Source: Pseudomonas sp. FP2309 (lineage in GTDB: Bacteria; Pseudomonadota; Gammaproteobacteria; Pseudomonadales; Pseudomonadaceae). Taken from it: DNA of 64,000 nt. Below, one piece after another: positions 51,548-61,494 of this stretch. The DNA lies in the NCBI RefSeq assembly GCF_030687575.1, contig NZ_CP117439.1, positions 4,021,501 through 4,085,500 of the forward strand. The letters are read 5' to 3'. The translations under genes were made by a program, and so were the position numbers. Under the pieces are notes generated by a model, which did no database searches, had not been told where the DNA came from, and was given only the letters and a program-made list of their open reading frames with translations. Each line of letters opens with the position of its first letter. Within the stretch, counting starts at the first letter, position 1.

Positions 51548-51936
51548 GCGGGAAACCTCGGGCAGGCATCTGGAAGCCCTGAGCTTAGCCAGTGTATGGA
51601 GCGAGGAGAAGGGGCACTTTGGGCGCGTCGTTGTACAACTTTGTGTACTTCGTAGATTTATTTTCGGTTTTTGCAAGCTGACCATATGGTCAGTTAACCC
51701 ACCATGACGCCGCATTGAGTTCTCGCCGCAAGCCTGCAAAGCCGCGGGCTGGCACCGCGGTCCTGGAAACTCCGAGTGATTTCAGAGCTGGCTACGAGCC
51801 ATCATTTTGGATCCAACTAAGGGAAACCCTGATTACCACGTTGATGGCACTTTGATATACAGCGCGCCCTCTCCCTGCCTGACTAGGTCATAAGACCGAT
51901 CCGGGAACAGGTTCTACTTGCCCAAGGAGCATTGAA
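51548..51936. other. 389-base divergent region between aceK and a chemoreceptor gene
   Basis: It contains the palindrome at 51678-51693, a possible leftward aceK promoter directly beside it (TTGCAA at 51671-51676, 16 bases, then TACGAA on the minus strand), and a smaller inverted repeat GGTC-ATAA-GACC at 51886-51897 about 40 bases before the chemoreceptor start. I found no FliA promoter for the chemoreceptor and no credible ORF. Confidence 0.5.
51678..51693 (-). promoter_or_regulatory. Perfect 16-base operator palindrome upstream of aceK
   Basis: CTGACCATATGGTCAG is exactly self-complementary and has the TGACC/GGTCA arms common in TetR-family operators. It abuts a candidate aceK -35 element, 131-146 bases before the start codon. 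No TetR gene is in the window. Confidence 0.6.
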
Positions 51937-53562
51937 ATGTCGTTGAGGAACATGCGGATCGGCTTGCGCGCCAGTCTTAGTTTTGGCGTGCTGGCCGGCC
52001 TGCTGGTGATTGTCGGTTTGTTTGGCCTGGGCCAGATGGCCAAGCTGCGTGAAAGCGCACTGGTGATCGAGGCGGCGTGGATGCCCAGCATCGAGAACAT
52101 CCACGACAGCGCAGCCTATGTGGCCAGCATCCGCCTGGAAGCCTTGCGCCTGGCGACCACCGATGAGTCGCGGGTACGTGACAACAGCAAAAACCAGATC
52201 ACCCACCTGCGCAGCGAGCTGCAAACCCTGCTCGATCGCCACGAAACCGTGCTGAACAATGACGAAGAGCGCCAGATGCTCGCCGAGGTGAAAACCAACG
52301 TCGCCGATTACCTGACCATCGTGGGCCAGATGATTGCGCTGGTGGACAAGGATCGGCAGCAGGACGCCATTGACCTGCTGACCAACCGCCTCGCACCGCA
52401 GGGCACGCTCCTCGGCCAGAGCCTGGAAAAACTGATTGTGTTCAACCAGAAGGGCATCGAAGCTGCCACGGAGTCGGCCGCGCAGATGTATTCGAGCGCG
52501 CAGTGGGTGGTCGGCCTGATCATCGTCTTCGCACTGATCGCCACCCTGTTGCTGGCCTGGCTGCTCACGCGCAGCATCACCGCCCCCATTGGCCAGGCAC
52601 TGCGCGTGGCGCGCAACATCGCCGCCGGCGACCTGAGCCAGCCGATCAACGTCAAAGGCCACGACGAAGCGGCGCAACTGTTGAACGCCCTGGCCACTAT
52701 GCAGGTGCAGTTGCACAGCACAATCCGCGGCATCAGCGACTCTGCGCAGCAGTTGGCCTCGGCCGCCGAAGAAATGAGTTCGGTGATGGAACAAAGCACC
52801 CGTGGTCTGCAGGCGCAGAACGATGAAATCGAACAGGCCGCCACGGCGGTCAACCAGATGAGCGCGGCCGTGGACGAGGTGGCGGGCAACGCGGTGTCCA
52901 GCGCCGAAGCCTCCCAGGCCTCGGATGAAGACAGCAAGCACGGGCATTATCAGATCAGCGAAACCATCAGCTCGATCCAAAACCTGGTGGACGAGGTGCT
53001 CGGCGCCTCGACCAAGGCCGAAGGCCTGGCCGCACAGTCCCAGGACATCAGCAAGGTGCTGGAGGTGATACGTGGTATTGCCGGCCAGACCAACCTGCTG
53101 GCGCTCAACGCGGCAATCGAAGCCGCACGTGCCGGTGAAGCTGGACGCGGCTTTGCGGTGGTCGCCGATGAAGTGCGTTCGCTGGCCCAGCGCACCCAGG
53201 ACTCCACCGAAGAAATCGAACAGATGATCACCGGCATCCAGCAAGGCACCCAGGACACCGTCGATGCGCTCACCAGCAGCGCCGAACACGCCGGCCAGAC
53301 CCTGCAACGGGCCAACAGCGCCGGCAGCGCCCTGGAAAAAATCACTGCGGCCATTTCCCAGATCAGCCAGCGCAACCTGGTCATCGCCAGCGCCGCCGAG
53401 CAACAGGCCCTGGTGGCGCGCGAGGTGGACCGCAGCCTGGTGAACATTCGCGACCTGTCCACCCAGACCGCCGCCGGCGCCGCCCAAACCTCAGCCGCCA
53501 GCCAGGAACTGTCGCGCCTGGCGGTGGACCTCAACGGTTTGGTGACGCGGTTTGTCGTGTAA
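51937..53562 (+). CDS. Methyl-accepting chemotaxis protein (4HB-type sensor)
   Basis: 541 residues. First membrane helix about 11-32, a periplasmic helical sensor domain (about 33-188, four-helix-bundle type), second membrane helix about 189-211, HAMP ([20 protein letters not shown]) and the cytoplasmic signalling domain with the conserved tip [25 protein letters not shown] lies nine bases before the ATG. It signals to CheA/CheW in response to an unknown chemical. It lacks a C-terminal CheR-binding pentapeptide. It is a single gene. Confidence 0.94.
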   Translation: MSLRNMRIGLRASLSFGVLAGLLVIVGLFGLGQMAKLRESALVIEAAWMPSIENIHDSAAYVASIRLEALRLATTDESRVRDNSKNQITHLRSELQTLLDRHETVLNNDEERQMLAEVKTNVADYLTIVGQMIALVDKDRQQDAIDLLTNRLAPQGTLLGQSLEKLIVFNQKGIEAATESAAQMYSSAQWVVGLIIVFALIATLLLAWLLTRSITAPIGQALRVARNIAAGDLSQPINVKGHDEAAQLLNALATMQVQLHSTIRGISDSAQQLASAAEEMSSVMEQSTRGLQAQNDEIEQAATAVNQMSAAVDEVAGNAVSSAEASQASDEDSKHGHYQISETISSIQNLVDEVLGASTKAEGLAAQSQDISKVLEVIRGIAGQTNLLALNAAIEAARAGEAGRGFAVVADEVRSLAQRTQDSTEEIEQMITGIQQGTQDTVDALTSSAEHAGQTLQRANSAGSALEKITAAISQISQRNLVIASAAEQQALVAREVDRSLVNIRDLSTQTAAGAAQTSAASQELSRLAVDLNGLVTRFVV

Positions 53563-53626
53563 TCAGTGATTGTGTCGCGCAGGCCGCTGGGCAACACTCG
53601 CCGCCTTATTGATGCTGGAGCGTTGC

Positions 53627-54523
53627 GTGAGACCTGTCGACACCCTCTACCTGCTGGGGCTGGCTGCCATTTGGGGCGCCAGCTTTCTGTTCATGCGCAT
53701 CATCGCGCCGGAGATCGGCACCGTGCCGACCGCGTTTTTCCGCGTGTCGATTGCCGCCGTCGGGTTGCTGGTGATGCTGGCGGTGATGCGCGTGAAATGG
53801 GACTTCCAGGGCAAGTTCAAGACGGTCCTGTTGCTGGGGGTGATCAACTCCGGGATTCCCGCGACCATGTACTCGGTGGCGGCCCAAGTGCTGCCGGCCG
53901 GTTACTCGGCGATCTTCAATGCCACCACGCCGCTGATGGGGGTGTTGATCGGCGGGCTGTTTTTCAGCGAACGCCTGACCCCGTCGAAAATCGCCGGGGT
54001 GTGCCTGGGCCTGTTCGGCGTCGGCGTGCTGACCCGTGCCGGGCCGGTGGCGTTTGACCTGGAGTTATTGATGGGTGCGCTGGCCTGCCTGCTGGCGACC
54101 ACCTGCTATGGCTTTGCCGGCTTCCTCGCCCGACGTTGGCTGGATCAACGCGGCGGCCTGGACAGCCGCCTGTCGGCCCTGGGCAGCATGCTCGGCGCGA
54201 CGCTGTTTTTGCTGCCGCTGTTTGCCTACAGCGCCATCAGCCATCCGCCCGCAAGCTGGGGTGGCTGGCAAGTGTGGACTTCGCTGCTGGGGTTGGGGCT
54301 GGTGTGCACGGCGTTTGCCTACGTGTTGTACTTCCGCTTGCTCACGGCCATCGGGCCGGTGAGATCGATGACCACCACGTTCCTGATCCCGCCGTTCGGC
54401 GTGCTGTGGGGCGCGTTGCTATTGGATGAGCCGTTGTCGATGGCGCATGTGTATGGCGGGGTGTTGATTGGCGGGGCGTTGTGGTTGGTGTTGCGGCCGG
54501 GGAAAGTGACCAAGGCACTCTAG
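53627..54523 (+). CDS. EamA/DMT-family transporter
   Basis: 298 residues from a GTG giving MRPVDTLYLLGLAAIWGASF; CTGGAG six bases upstream supports it over longer frames. About ten membrane segments in two EamA repeats, with the family motif AAIWGASFLFMRI near the N-terminus and NATTPLMGVLIGGLFFSERL (about 100). It is probably an exporter of metabolites or amino acids with unknown substrate. It starts 65 bases after the chemoreceptor and is probably separate from it. Confidence 0.9.
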   Translation: MRPVDTLYLLGLAAIWGASFLFMRIIAPEIGTVPTAFFRVSIAAVGLLVMLAVMRVKWDFQGKFKTVLLLGVINSGIPATMYSVAAQVLPAGYSAIFNATTPLMGVLIGGLFFSERLTPSKIAGVCLGLFGVGVLTRAGPVAFDLELLMGALACLLATTCYGFAGFLARRWLDQRGGLDSRLSALGSMLGATLFLLPLFAYSAISHPPASWGGWQVWTSLLGLGLVCTAFAYVLYFRLLTAIGPVRSMTTTFLIPPFGVLWGALLLDEPLSMAHVYGGVLIGGALWLVLRPGKVTKAL

Positions 54524-54556
54524 GCAGGTTTCATGTGGGTGCACAGGGGCGGCAGC

Positions 54557-54562
54557 TATAAT
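54557..54562 (+). promoter_or_regulatory. Consensus -10 element before the CPBP gene
   Basis: An exact TATAAT 31 bases before the start codon at 54593. No good -35 is seen at 16-18 bases, so strength is uncertain; an activator may be needed. Confidence 0.4.
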
Positions 54563-54592
54563 CGCGCCCAGATTTTTCCAAGGATTCTCCCA

Positions 54593-55384
54593 ATGATCGC
54601 ATTGCCCTGGCTGTACCTGGCGCTTCTTTCCATTGGCTACGTACTGGCGCTGGTTTACGGGCAATTGGGCCTGCTCGCCGTGGTGTCCGTGGCGCTGTTG
54701 CTGATCGCCGGGTACGCCGTGCGCCGGCAACACACGCCATGGGCGCGCTACCTGGGCCATGGGTTGTTTATCGTATTGGCCCTGGGCCTGGCGATGCACT
54801 GGCTGCCGGGGTTCTACAACGGGCGCGGGATCGCCCCGCAGCGTTTCACGCCCGACGCCGTGCCGTTCTCGATGTATTTGAATCAGGACAAGCCGCTGAT
54901 CGGCTTCTGGCTGTTGCTGGCCTGCCCGTGGATCGTGGCGCGGCGCGGCCTGCGCCTGTCGATCTGCGTCACAGCGCTGGCGCTGGCCCTCACCGCCATC
55001 GCCGCCCTGGGCGGCGCCGCGTTGCTGGGGGTGATCAGTTGGGCGCCGAAATGGCCGGACCAGGCCTGGCTGTGGGTGCTCAATAACCTGTTATTGGTCA
55101 CCCTGGTGGAAGAAGCGCTGTTCCGTGGCTACATTCAAGGCGGCTTGAGCCGACGCTTCAAACACCTGCCCTATGGCGACAACGTTGCGCTGCTATTGGC
55201 TTCCTTGCTGTTCGGCCTGGTGCACCTGGGCGCGGGCTGGCACTGGGTGCTGCTGGCGAGCATTGCCGGGGTCGGCTACGGGTTCGCCTATCGCTTTGGT
55301 GGGCTGGGGGCGGCGGTTGCCACGCACTTCGGCTTGAATCTGCTGCACTTCGGGCTGTTTACCTACCCAATGCTGGCGGGTTGA
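54593..55384 (+). CDS. CPBP-family intramembrane metalloprotease
   Basis: 263 residues from the ATG giving MIALPWLYLALLSIG; AAGGA lies about nine bases upstream. Seven or eight membrane helices. The three CPBP (Abi/Rce1) motifs are visible: EEALFRGYIQGG (about 173, the EExxxR signature), FGLVHLG (His, about 215) and THFGLNLLHF (about 248). Such proteases cleave within the membrane; some protect against bacteriocins. The substrate is unknown. An inverted repeat (TGATCCCT / AGGGATCA, 55382-55405) overlaps its end. Confidence 0.9.
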   Translation: MIALPWLYLALLSIGYVLALVYGQLGLLAVVSVALLLIAGYAVRRQHTPWARYLGHGLFIVLALGLAMHWLPGFYNGRGIAPQRFTPDAVPFSMYLNQDKPLIGFWLLLACPWIVARRGLRLSICVTALALALTAIAALGGAALLGVISWAPKWPDQAWLWVLNNLLLVTLVEEALFRGYIQGGLSRRFKHLPYGDNVALLLASLLFGLVHLGAGWHWVLLASIAGVGYGFAYRFGGLGAAVATHFGLNLLHFGLFTYPMLAG

Positions 55385-55430
55385 TCCCTCTGGTCCAGGG
55401 ATCAGCCGGTCGATTGTTGCAAAAATAAGT

Positions 55431-55457
55431 TAAATAACCCCCTCTTCCGGCCGATAC
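55431..55457 (+). promoter_or_regulatory. FliA (sigma28) promoter for aer
   Basis: TAAA (55431-55434), 15 bases, then GCCGATAC (55450-55457). This matches the flagellar sigma28 consensus TAAA-N15-GCCGATAA with one mismatch at the last base and correct spacing. It lies 30 bases before the aer ATG, so aer is expected to be expressed with the late flagellar genes. Confidence 0.8.
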
Positions 55458-55486
55458 CCACTGAAAGCCTTGCGGATTGAACAATC

Positions 55487-57052
55487 ATGCGTAATAACCA
55501 ACCCGTTACCCAGCGCGAACGTACCTTCCCCGCTCAGCAACGGTTGATCTCCACCACAGATGCCAAAGGCGTGATCACCTACTGCAACGACGCGTTCGTC
55601 GAGATCAGTGGGTACACCCGTGATGAACTGCTGCGCGCCCCGCACAACCTGGTACGTCACCCGGATGTGCCGGCGGCTGTATTCGGGCATATGTGGTCGA
55701 CGCTCAAACAAGGCTTGCCATGGATGGGCATTGTCAAGAACCGCTGCAAGACGGGCGATCACTACTGGGTTAATGCCTATGTGACGCCGGTCTTCGATGG
55801 CAATCAGGTGGTCGGCTACGAATCGGTGCGCATCAAGCCCACCGCCGAGCAGATCCGCCGGGCCGAAGCGCTCTACCAACGCATCAACCGGGGCAAGTCG
55901 GCCGTTCCTCAGCGGGACAAGTGGCTGCCAGTGTTGCAGGACTGGCTGCCGTTTATCCTGATCAGCCAGTTGAGCTTCATGATCGGCGCCTCGCTCAATT
56001 CCCACTGGGGTTTTGCCCTGGCTGCGGGGTTGTCGGTGCCGTTGGGCCTGCTGGGCCTGACCTGGCAACAGCGCGGCCTCAAGCGCCTGCTGCGCCTGGC
56101 CGAGCAGACCACCTCCGACCCGTTGATCGCGCAGATGTACACCGACAGCCGTGGCGCCCAGGCGCGCCTGGAGATGTCGATCCTCAGCCAGGAAGCGCGC
56201 CTGAAGACGTGTCTGACGCGCTTGCAGGACACTGCCGAGCACCTCAACGACCAGGCCGCACAGTCCAACACCCTGGCGCACAACAGCTCCAACGGCCTGG
56301 AACGCCAGCGTGTCGAAACCGAGCAGGTGGCCACGGCGGTCAACCAGATGGCGGCGACGACTCAGGAAGTCGCCAGCCATGTGCAACGCACCGCCGATGC
56401 AACCCAGGAGGCCAATCGCTTGACCGGTCGCGGCCGCGATATCGCCGGCGAAACCCGCGAGGCGATTCAGCGGCTGTCGGTGGCGGTTGGCGAGACAGGC
56501 GTGACCGTCACCCAATTGGCCAAGGACAGCGACGAGATCGGCGGCGTAGTCGACGTGATCAAAGGCATTGCCGACCAGACCAACCTGCTGGCGCTGAACG
56601 CCGCCATTGAAGCGGCCCGTGCCGGTGAAATGGGCCGTGGCTTTGCGGTGGTGGCGGACGAGGTTCGCCAGTTGGCGCAGCGCACCGCCGAATCGACCGG
56701 GCAGATCCACGCCTTGATCGCCAAGCTGCAGCAAACCGCCGCCGCCGCCGTGCAAACCATGGACGCCGGGCATCGCCAGGCCGAAGAAGGTGTGGCGCGG
56801 GTGATGGAAGCGGATCAGGCGCTGGTCGGCATCAGCGAAGCGGTGGCGCACATCACCGACATGACCTCCCAGATCGCCGCCGCGACCGAAGAACAAAGCT
56901 CGGTGGCCGAAGAGATCAGCCGCAACATCAGCACCATTGCGCTGTTGGCCGATCAGACATCGGAGCAGGCCCTGAACTCGGCGCAGTTGAGTGAAGAGCT
57001 GACGCATACCGCCAATACCCAGTACTCGCTGGTGGAGCGGTTTAACCGCTAA
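55487..57052 (+). CDS. aer: Aerotaxis receptor Aer (PAS chemoreceptor)
   Basis: 521 residues. An N-terminal PAS domain (about 18-120: [20 protein letters not shown], then GYTRDELL and [12 protein letters not shown]) of the FAD-binding Aer type, a hydrophobic anchor (about 150-185, two short membrane helices with no periplasmic sensor), and a signalling domain with [20 protein letters not shown]. It senses redox/oxygen from inside the cell. It has a near-perfect FliA promoter and lies close to the cbb3 oxidase operons, as in P. aeruginosa, where aer also neighbours cco. Confidence 0.94.
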   Translation: MRNNQPVTQRERTFPAQQRLISTTDAKGVITYCNDAFVEISGYTRDELLRAPHNLVRHPDVPAAVFGHMWSTLKQGLPWMGIVKNRCKTGDHYWVNAYVTPVFDGNQVVGYESVRIKPTAEQIRRAEALYQRINRGKSAVPQRDKWLPVLQDWLPFILISQLSFMIGASLNSHWGFALAAGLSVPLGLLGLTWQQRGLKRLLRLAEQTTSDPLIAQMYTDSRGAQARLEMSILSQEARLKTCLTRLQDTAEHLNDQAAQSNTLAHNSSNGLERQRVETEQVATAVNQMAATTQEVASHVQRTADATQEANRLTGRGRDIAGETREAIQRLSVAVGETGVTVTQLAKDSDEIGGVVDVIKGIADQTNLLALNAAIEAARAGEMGRGFAVVADEVRQLAQRTAESTGQIHALIAKLQQTAAAAVQTMDAGHRQAEEGVARVMEADQALVGISEAVAHITDMTSQIAAATEEQSSVAEEISRNISTIALLADQTSEQALNSAQLSEELTHTANTQYSLVERFNR

Positions 57053-57066
57053 AGCGCTTTGGCGAT

Positions 57067-57132
57067 CAAGCCCGCGCCTGCATTCGACCCCATCCTTAGG
57101 GATGTTCACGGTCGAACGCGGGCGCGGGCTTG
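57067..57132. repeat. Long inverted repeat of REP type
   Basis: CAAGCCCGCGCC at 57067-57078 faces GGCGCGGGCTTG at 57121-57132; inner segments TTCGACC and GGTCGAA also pair. It is placed between the convergent aer and hydrolase genes. Confidence 0.7.
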
Positions 57133-57146
57133 CTCGCGACGAGGCC

Positions 57147-57839
57147 TTAACAGGCGCCGAGAAACTTCGCCACTGCCACCGCCGCAGCCTCCAGATGCTG
57201 CTCATGCGTGAACCCGGACGCCTTCAACGGCTTCAAGTCATGATCCCCCGCCACCAGCCACATCACCTCGATGCTCGGCGACAATCCATAGCCTTGCACC
57301 GCCGCCCGGTTGCCTAGCGCATCGCGCTCGCCCTGTACGATCAACGTCGGCGTCTTCAGCCCGGCCAAATGCTCGACCCGTGGTTTTTCCGGTTTGCCCA
57401 CCGCATAGAACGGATAGCCCAGGCAAACCAGCCCATCAGCCTCCAGCTCATCCGCTAACAGGCTGGCCATGCGCCCGCCCATGGACTTGCCACCGATGGC
57501 CAGTTTTCCAGCGACATGGCGTCGCACCTCGGCATACACCTCACGCCAGGCATCGAGCAGTTTCGGCGCGGGATTTGGCGGACGTCTACCGCCATCCAGC
57601 CGGCGCTGGGCCATGTAGGGAAACTCGAAGCGCAACACGTTCATGCCATGCCCGGCAAGGCGTACAGCCATGTCGTTCATGAAAGATGAGTCCATCGGCG
57701 CACCGGCGCCGTGGGCCAGGATCAACGTCGGCGCTGCGCTCGCAGGCGTGCCCGAGGCGACCTCCCACAACCAGCCATGTTGCCGTACACACTGCGCCCA
57801 TTGATCCCCGTCAATACTGGCCTTGTGCTCTTTGCCCAT
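57147..57839 (-). CDS. Alpha/beta hydrolase, KANL3/Tex30-like
   Basis: 230 residues from the ATG giving [16 protein letters not shown], with CGAGG about seven bases upstream; in-frame codons further out run into the ccoN leader. Fold marks: [16 protein letters not shown] (oxyanion loop, about 39-54), nucleophile elbow [12 protein letters not shown] (Ser about 119), VQGERDALG (Asp) and [10 protein letters not shown] (His). Substrate unknown. It is divergent from the first ccoN gene with an 79-base gap, so the two share a promoter region. Confidence 0.88.
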   Translation of the reverse strand: MGKEHKASIDGDQWAQCVRQHGWLWEVASGTPASAAPTLILAHGAGAPMDSSFMNDMAVRLAGHGMNVLRFEFPYMAQRRLDGGRRPPNPAPKLLDAWREVYAEVRRHVAGKLAIGGKSMGGRMASLLADELEADGLVCLGYPFYAVGKPEKPRVEHLAGLKTPTLIVQGERDALGNRAAVQGYGLSPSIEVMWLVAGDHDLKPLKASGFTHEQHLEAAAVAVAKFLGAC

Positions 57840-57841
57840 GC

Positions 57842-57869
57842 TTGCCTCGCTATTTAGTCTGCCTATAAC
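57842..57869 (+). promoter_or_regulatory. Candidate sigma70 promoter for the first cco operon
   Basis: TTGCCT (57842-57847), 16 bases, TATAAC (57864-57869), 50 bases before the ccoN start. Just downstream is the inverted repeat CAAGTGC-C-GCACTTG (57877-57891). No TTGAT-N4-ATCAA Anr site is seen in the 79-base gap. Confidence 0.5.
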
Positions 57870-57918
57870 TCCAGCCCAAGTGCCGCACTTGCTTGGGTTG
57901 AACCGTGGATGGGGAACC

Positions 57919-59343
57919 ATGAACACAACTTTAAGTACCGCCTATAACTACAAGGTGGTCCGCCAATTCGCCATTATGACGGTGGTGTGGGGCATCGTCG
58001 GCATGGGGCTCGGGGTTTTTCTCGCCGCCCAATTGGTTTGGCCCGCGCTCAACTTCGATTTGCCCTGGACCAGCTTCGGCCGCTTGCGCCCGCTGCACAC
58101 CAACGCGGTGATCTTCGCCTTTGGCGGCTGTGCGTTGTTCGCCAGCTCGTTCTACTCGGTGCAGCGCACCTGTCAGACCCAACTGTTCGCGCCGAAAATC
58201 GCCGCGTTCTGCTTCTGGGGCTGGCAGTTGGTGATTCTGCTGGCGGCGATCACCTTGCCGCTGGGCTACACCAGCTCCAAGGAATACGCCGAGCTGGAAT
58301 GGCCGATCGACATCCTGATCACCATTGTCTGGGTGGCCTACGCCATCGTGTTCTTCGGCACGGTGATGAAGCGCAACACCAAGCACATCTACGTCGGCAA
58401 CTGGTTCTTCGGTGCGTTCATCATCACCGTGGCCATCCTGCATATCGTCAATAACCTGGAAATCCCGGTCAGCCTGACCAAGTCCTACTCGCTGTACGGC
58501 GGTGCGACGGATGCCATGGTGCAATGGTGGTATGGGCACAACGCGGTAGGCTTTTTCCTCACGGCGGGCTTTCTGGGGATGATGTACTACTTCGTACCCA
58601 AGCAGGCTGAGCGTCCGGTGTATTCCTATCGCTTGTCCATCGTGCACTTCTGGGCGCTGATCACCCTGTACATCTGGGCCGGTCCCCACCACTTGCACTA
58701 CACCGCGCTGCCGGATTGGGCACAGTCGCTGGGCATGGTGATGTCGCTGGTCCTGCTGGCGCCAAGCTGGGGCGGCATGATCAACGGCATGATGACCCTG
58801 TCGGGCGCCTGGCATAAGTTGCGCAGCGACCCGATCCTGCGCTTTTTGGTGGTGTCCCTGGCGTTCTACGGTATGTCGACCTTTGAAGGTCCGATGATGG
58901 CGATCAAGACCGTCAACGCACTCTCCCACTACACCGACTGGACCATCGGCCACGTACACGCCGGGGCTTTGGGTTGGGTGGCGATGATTTCCATCGGCGC
59001 GCTGTACCACATGATCCCGAAAATCTTCGGTCGCGAGCAGATGTACAGCCTCGGCCTGATCAACGCGCACTTCTGGCTGGCCACCATCGGCACCGTGCTC
59101 TACATCGCCTCGATGTGGGTCAACGGCATTGCCCAGGGCCTGATGTGGCGCGCGATCAACGAAGACGGCACCTTGACCTACTCCTTCGTCGAAACCCTGG
59201 TGGCCAGCCACCCTGGCTTCATCGTGCGGCTGGTGGGCGGTGCGGTGTTCCTCAGCGGCATGTTCCTGATGGCTTACAACACGTGGCGCACCGTGCGTTC
59301 GGCACAGCCTGTCGAAGCCGCCACCGCCACGCAGATGGCCTGA
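57919..59343 (+). CDS. ccoN: cbb3 cytochrome oxidase catalytic subunit (operon 2)
   Basis: 474 residues from the ATG giving [22 protein letters not shown] precedes it. It is the haem-copper subunit with 12 membrane helices: haem and CuB histidines are in [41 protein letters not shown] and [11 protein letters not shown]. It reduces oxygen to water at very low concentration while pumping protons. By position after aer and by sequence it corresponds to CcoN2 of P. aeruginosa. First gene of a four-gene operon. Confidence 0.96.
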   Translation: MNTTLSTAYNYKVVRQFAIMTVVWGIVGMGLGVFLAAQLVWPALNFDLPWTSFGRLRPLHTNAVIFAFGGCALFASSFYSVQRTCQTQLFAPKIAAFCFWGWQLVILLAAITLPLGYTSSKEYAELEWPIDILITIVWVAYAIVFFGTVMKRNTKHIYVGNWFFGAFIITVAILHIVNNLEIPVSLTKSYSLYGGATDAMVQWWYGHNAVGFFLTAGFLGMMYYFVPKQAERPVYSYRLSIVHFWALITLYIWAGPHHLHYTALPDWAQSLGMVMSLVLLAPSWGGMINGMMTLSGAWHKLRSDPILRFLVVSLAFYGMSTFEGPMMAIKTVNALSHYTDWTIGHVHAGALGWVAMISIGALYHMIPKIFGREQMYSLGLINAHFWLATIGTVLYIASMWVNGIAQGLMWRAINEDGTLTYSFVETLVASHPGFIVRLVGGAVFLSGMFLMAYNTWRTVRSAQPVEAATATQMA

Positions 59344-59353
59344 GGAGTCAGTG

Positions 59354-59962
59354 ATGAAACACGAAACGATTGAAAAGAACGTCGGCATCCTGATGCTGCT
59401 GATGGTACTTGCCGTGAGTATCGGCGGCCTGACCCAGATCGTCCCGCTGTTCTTCCAGGACGTCACCAACAAGCCGGTCGAAGGCATGAAGCCCTACACC
59501 GCGCTGCAACTGGAAGGCCGCGACATCTACATCCGCGAAGGGTGCGTGCAGTGCCACTCGCAGATGGTCCGTCCGTTCCGCGCCGAAACCGAGCGTTACG
59601 GCCACTACTCGGTCGCCGGTGAAAGCGTGTGGGACCACCCGTTCCTGTGGGGCTCCAAGCGTACCGGTCCGGACCTGGCCCGCGTTGGCGCGCGCTACTC
59701 GGACGACTGGCACCGCGCGCACTTGTACAACCCGCGCAACGTGGTGCCGGAGTCGAAAATGCCGGCCTACCCCTGGTTGGTCACCGCCGCCGTCGACAGC
59801 AGCCACACCGAGAACAAGCTGAAGGTGATGCGCACCCTGGGTGTGCCCTACACCGACGACGACATCAGTGGCGCCGTTGCCAGCCTCAAAGGCAAGACCG
59901 AGATGGACGCGCTGGTCTCGTACCTGCAAGTGCTCGGCACTGCCATCAAGAGCAAGAGGTGA
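59354..59962 (+). CDS. ccoO: cbb3 oxidase mono-haem subunit (operon 2)
   Basis: 202 residues from the ATG giving [15 protein letters not shown] overlaps the ccoN stop seven bases before. One N-terminal membrane anchor (about 11-33) and a periplasmic cytochrome c domain with the haem motif CVQCH (Cys64, Cys67, His68) and the Met ligand in ESKMPAYPW. It passes electrons to CcoN. A 56-base tract (59597-59652) is identical to the ccoO copy of the second operon. Confidence 0.96.
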   Translation: MKHETIEKNVGILMLLMVLAVSIGGLTQIVPLFFQDVTNKPVEGMKPYTALQLEGRDIYIREGCVQCHSQMVRPFRAETERYGHYSVAGESVWDHPFLWGSKRTGPDLARVGARYSDDWHRAHLYNPRNVVPESKMPAYPWLVTAAVDSSHTENKLKVMRTLGVPYTDDDISGAVASLKGKTEMDALVSYLQVLGTAIKSKR

Positions 59963-59965
59963 GCC

Positions 59966-60166
59966 ATGGGATTTGAATTCGATGCGGGCACCATCCGCGG
60001 CCTTGGCACGCTGGTCGTCGCCATCGCCTTTATCGGCCTGTCGCTGTGGGTGTTCAACAACCGCCGCAATGCGGAATTCGAGCAGGCACGCCTGCTGCCG
60101 TTTGCCGATGAACCTTCTCCATCCGACGCTCAAGAAGAGCCTGCAATAAGGAGCACTCGGCCATGA
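59966..60166 (+). CDS. ccoQ: cbb3 oxidase small subunit CcoQ (operon 2)
   Basis: 66 residues with one membrane helix (about 11-30, [19 protein letters not shown]) and a hydrophilic tail [13 protein letters not shown], the standard CcoQ form. It stabilises the oxidase and helps assembly. It starts 3 bases after ccoO and its stop overlaps the ccoP start (ATGA at 60163-60166). Confidence 0.93.
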   Translation: MGFEFDAGTIRGLGTLVVAIAFIGLSLWVFNNRRNAEFEQARLLPFADEPSPSDAQEEPAIRSTRP

Positions 60167-61077
60167 CCCTATTTTGGAGTACATGGATCTGCGTACTGAC
60201 CCTCGGCAGCCTGATCGGCCTGACCTGGCTGTTGATCGGCACCCGCAAGGGCGAGACCAAAGGCAGCGTCGACCAGACCATGGGTCACGCTTTCGACGGT
60301 ATCGAGGAGTACGACAACCCGCTGCCACAGTGGTGGTTCATGCTGTTCGCCGGCACCCTGGTGTTTGCCGTCGGCTACCTGATCCTCTACCCGGGCCTGG
60401 GCAACTGGAAAGGCGTGTTGCCGGGCTATGAGAACGGCTGGACCTCGGCCAAGGAGTGGGACAAGGAAATGGCCCGCGCCGACACCAAGTTCGGGCCGAT
60501 CTTCGCCAAATTCTCGGCCATGCCGGTGGAAGAAGTCGCCAAAGACCCGCAAGCGCTGAAAATGGGTGGCCGTCTGTTCGCTTCCAACTGCGCGGTGTGC
60601 CATGGCTCGGATGCCAAGGGCGCGTACGGCTTCCCCAACCTGGCGGACAACATCTGGCGCTGGGGCGGTTCTGCCGACGCGATCAAAACCACCATCATGA
60701 ACGGTCGCCACGCGGCAATGCCGGCCTGGGGTGAGATGTTGGGTGACGACGGTGTAAGAAACGTTGCCGCTTATGTGCGTCACGACCTGGCCAAGCTGCC
60801 ACTGCCGGCCGACAGCACCGCCGACCTGGCCGCTGGCCAAGCCGCTTTCAACACCACTTGCGTGGCGTGCCACGGCCCACAAGGCCAGGGGATGGAAGCC
60901 ATGGGCGCGCCGAACCTGACGCTGCCCGGCGGTTACATCTACGGCACCAGCCTCGCGCAGTTGCAGCAGACCATCCGCCACGGCCGCCAGGGCCAGATGC
61001 CTGCGCAGGATGTGCTGCAAGGCAACGACAAAGTGCACCTGCTGGCGGCTTACGTGTATAGCCTGTCCCATCAATAG
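60163..61077 (+). CDS. ccoP: cbb3 oxidase di-haem subunit (operon 2)
   Basis: 304 residues. Two N-terminal membrane helices (about 5-25 and 58-77, with [18 protein letters not shown] before the second) anchor two cytochrome c domains with haem motifs CAVCH (143-147) and CVACH (233-237). It accepts electrons from soluble cytochrome c. Coupled to ccoQ by a 4-base overlap; it ends the operon, followed by an extragenic repeat. Confidence 0.96.
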   Translation: MTLFWSTWICVLTLGSLIGLTWLLIGTRKGETKGSVDQTMGHAFDGIEEYDNPLPQWWFMLFAGTLVFAVGYLILYPGLGNWKGVLPGYENGWTSAKEWDKEMARADTKFGPIFAKFSAMPVEEVAKDPQALKMGGRLFASNCAVCHGSDAKGAYGFPNLADNIWRWGGSADAIKTTIMNGRHAAMPAWGEMLGDDGVRNVAAYVRHDLAKLPLPADSTADLAAGQAAFNTTCVACHGPQGQGMEAMGAPNLTLPGGYIYGTSLAQLQQTIRHGRQGQMPAQDVLQGNDKVHLLAAYVYSLSHQ

Positions 61078-61082
61078 CGGCA

Positions 61083-61165
61083 GGTGAGCTGGAAGTTTTA
61101 AGCGTCAAGCTGCAAGAGAAGAGCGCCCAACTTGGATCTTGCAGCCGTTTTTCCTGCGGCTTGCA
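61083..61165. repeat. Extragenic inverted element related to 49767-49842
   Basis: AAGCGTCAAGCTGCAAG on the left and CTTGCAGCC/GGCTTGCAACG on the right form an imperfect inverted repeat with the same GCAAGC/GCTTGC words as the element between hrpA and aceK. Confidence 0.45.
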
Positions 61166-61395
61166 ACGTGCCGCTGATGACTGCCGCCCCGCGGCAGTTC
61201 GTCACACCCCTCCAAAGCACAACTTTCCCCCCCTGCCATTCGGGTCTACGCTTGCTGCACAGCGGACCGGTTATGACGCACGCAACGGCTGTCGTTGCGA
61301 CGCCATAAAATTCCTGTCCACTCGATCAGCTTTCTATTTCGGATTTTGTCCTTACACCAAACATGGAAAGGGCGCAGAATCTGGCGTGGAACGCA

Positions 61396-61409
61396 TTGAT
61401 CCAGGTCAG
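61396..61409 (+). promoter_or_regulatory. Candidate Anr (FNR-type) box for the second cco operon
   Basis: TTGAT-CCAG-GTCAG matches the Anr consensus TTGAT-N4-(A/G)TCAA at nine of ten half-site bases. Its centre is 92 bases before the ccoN start. No strong -10 sits exactly 30 bases on, so the promoter position is unsure (TTTCTA at 61435-61440 is closest). Confidence 0.55.
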
Positions 61410-61494
61410 CCATTGCGTTGCAATGGCCCCTCGCTTTCTACATACTTGCGGCCGATTTTTACCTATAAAAAAACCTAAACCGTGGAACCTTAGA

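Larger units (their letters stand above)
61078..61494. other. 417-base gap between the two cco operons
   Basis: It contains an extragenic inverted element at 61083-61165 (AAGCGTCAAGCTGCAAG facing CTTGCAGCC and GGCTTGCAACG), about 150 bases without recognisable signals, the candidate Anr box at 61396-61409, and an AT-rich leader with TATAAAA at 61464. Open frames here are not conserved-looking. Confidence 0.6.

Noticed and set aside
48733..51655. Long rightward frames opposite hrpA and aceK
   Set aside because: Composition typical of antisense frames; the leftward genes are complete and conserved.
51886..51910. GACCGATCC before the chemoreceptor as a FliA -10
   Set aside because: No TAAA lies 15 bases upstream and the -10 has mismatches, unlike the site before aer.
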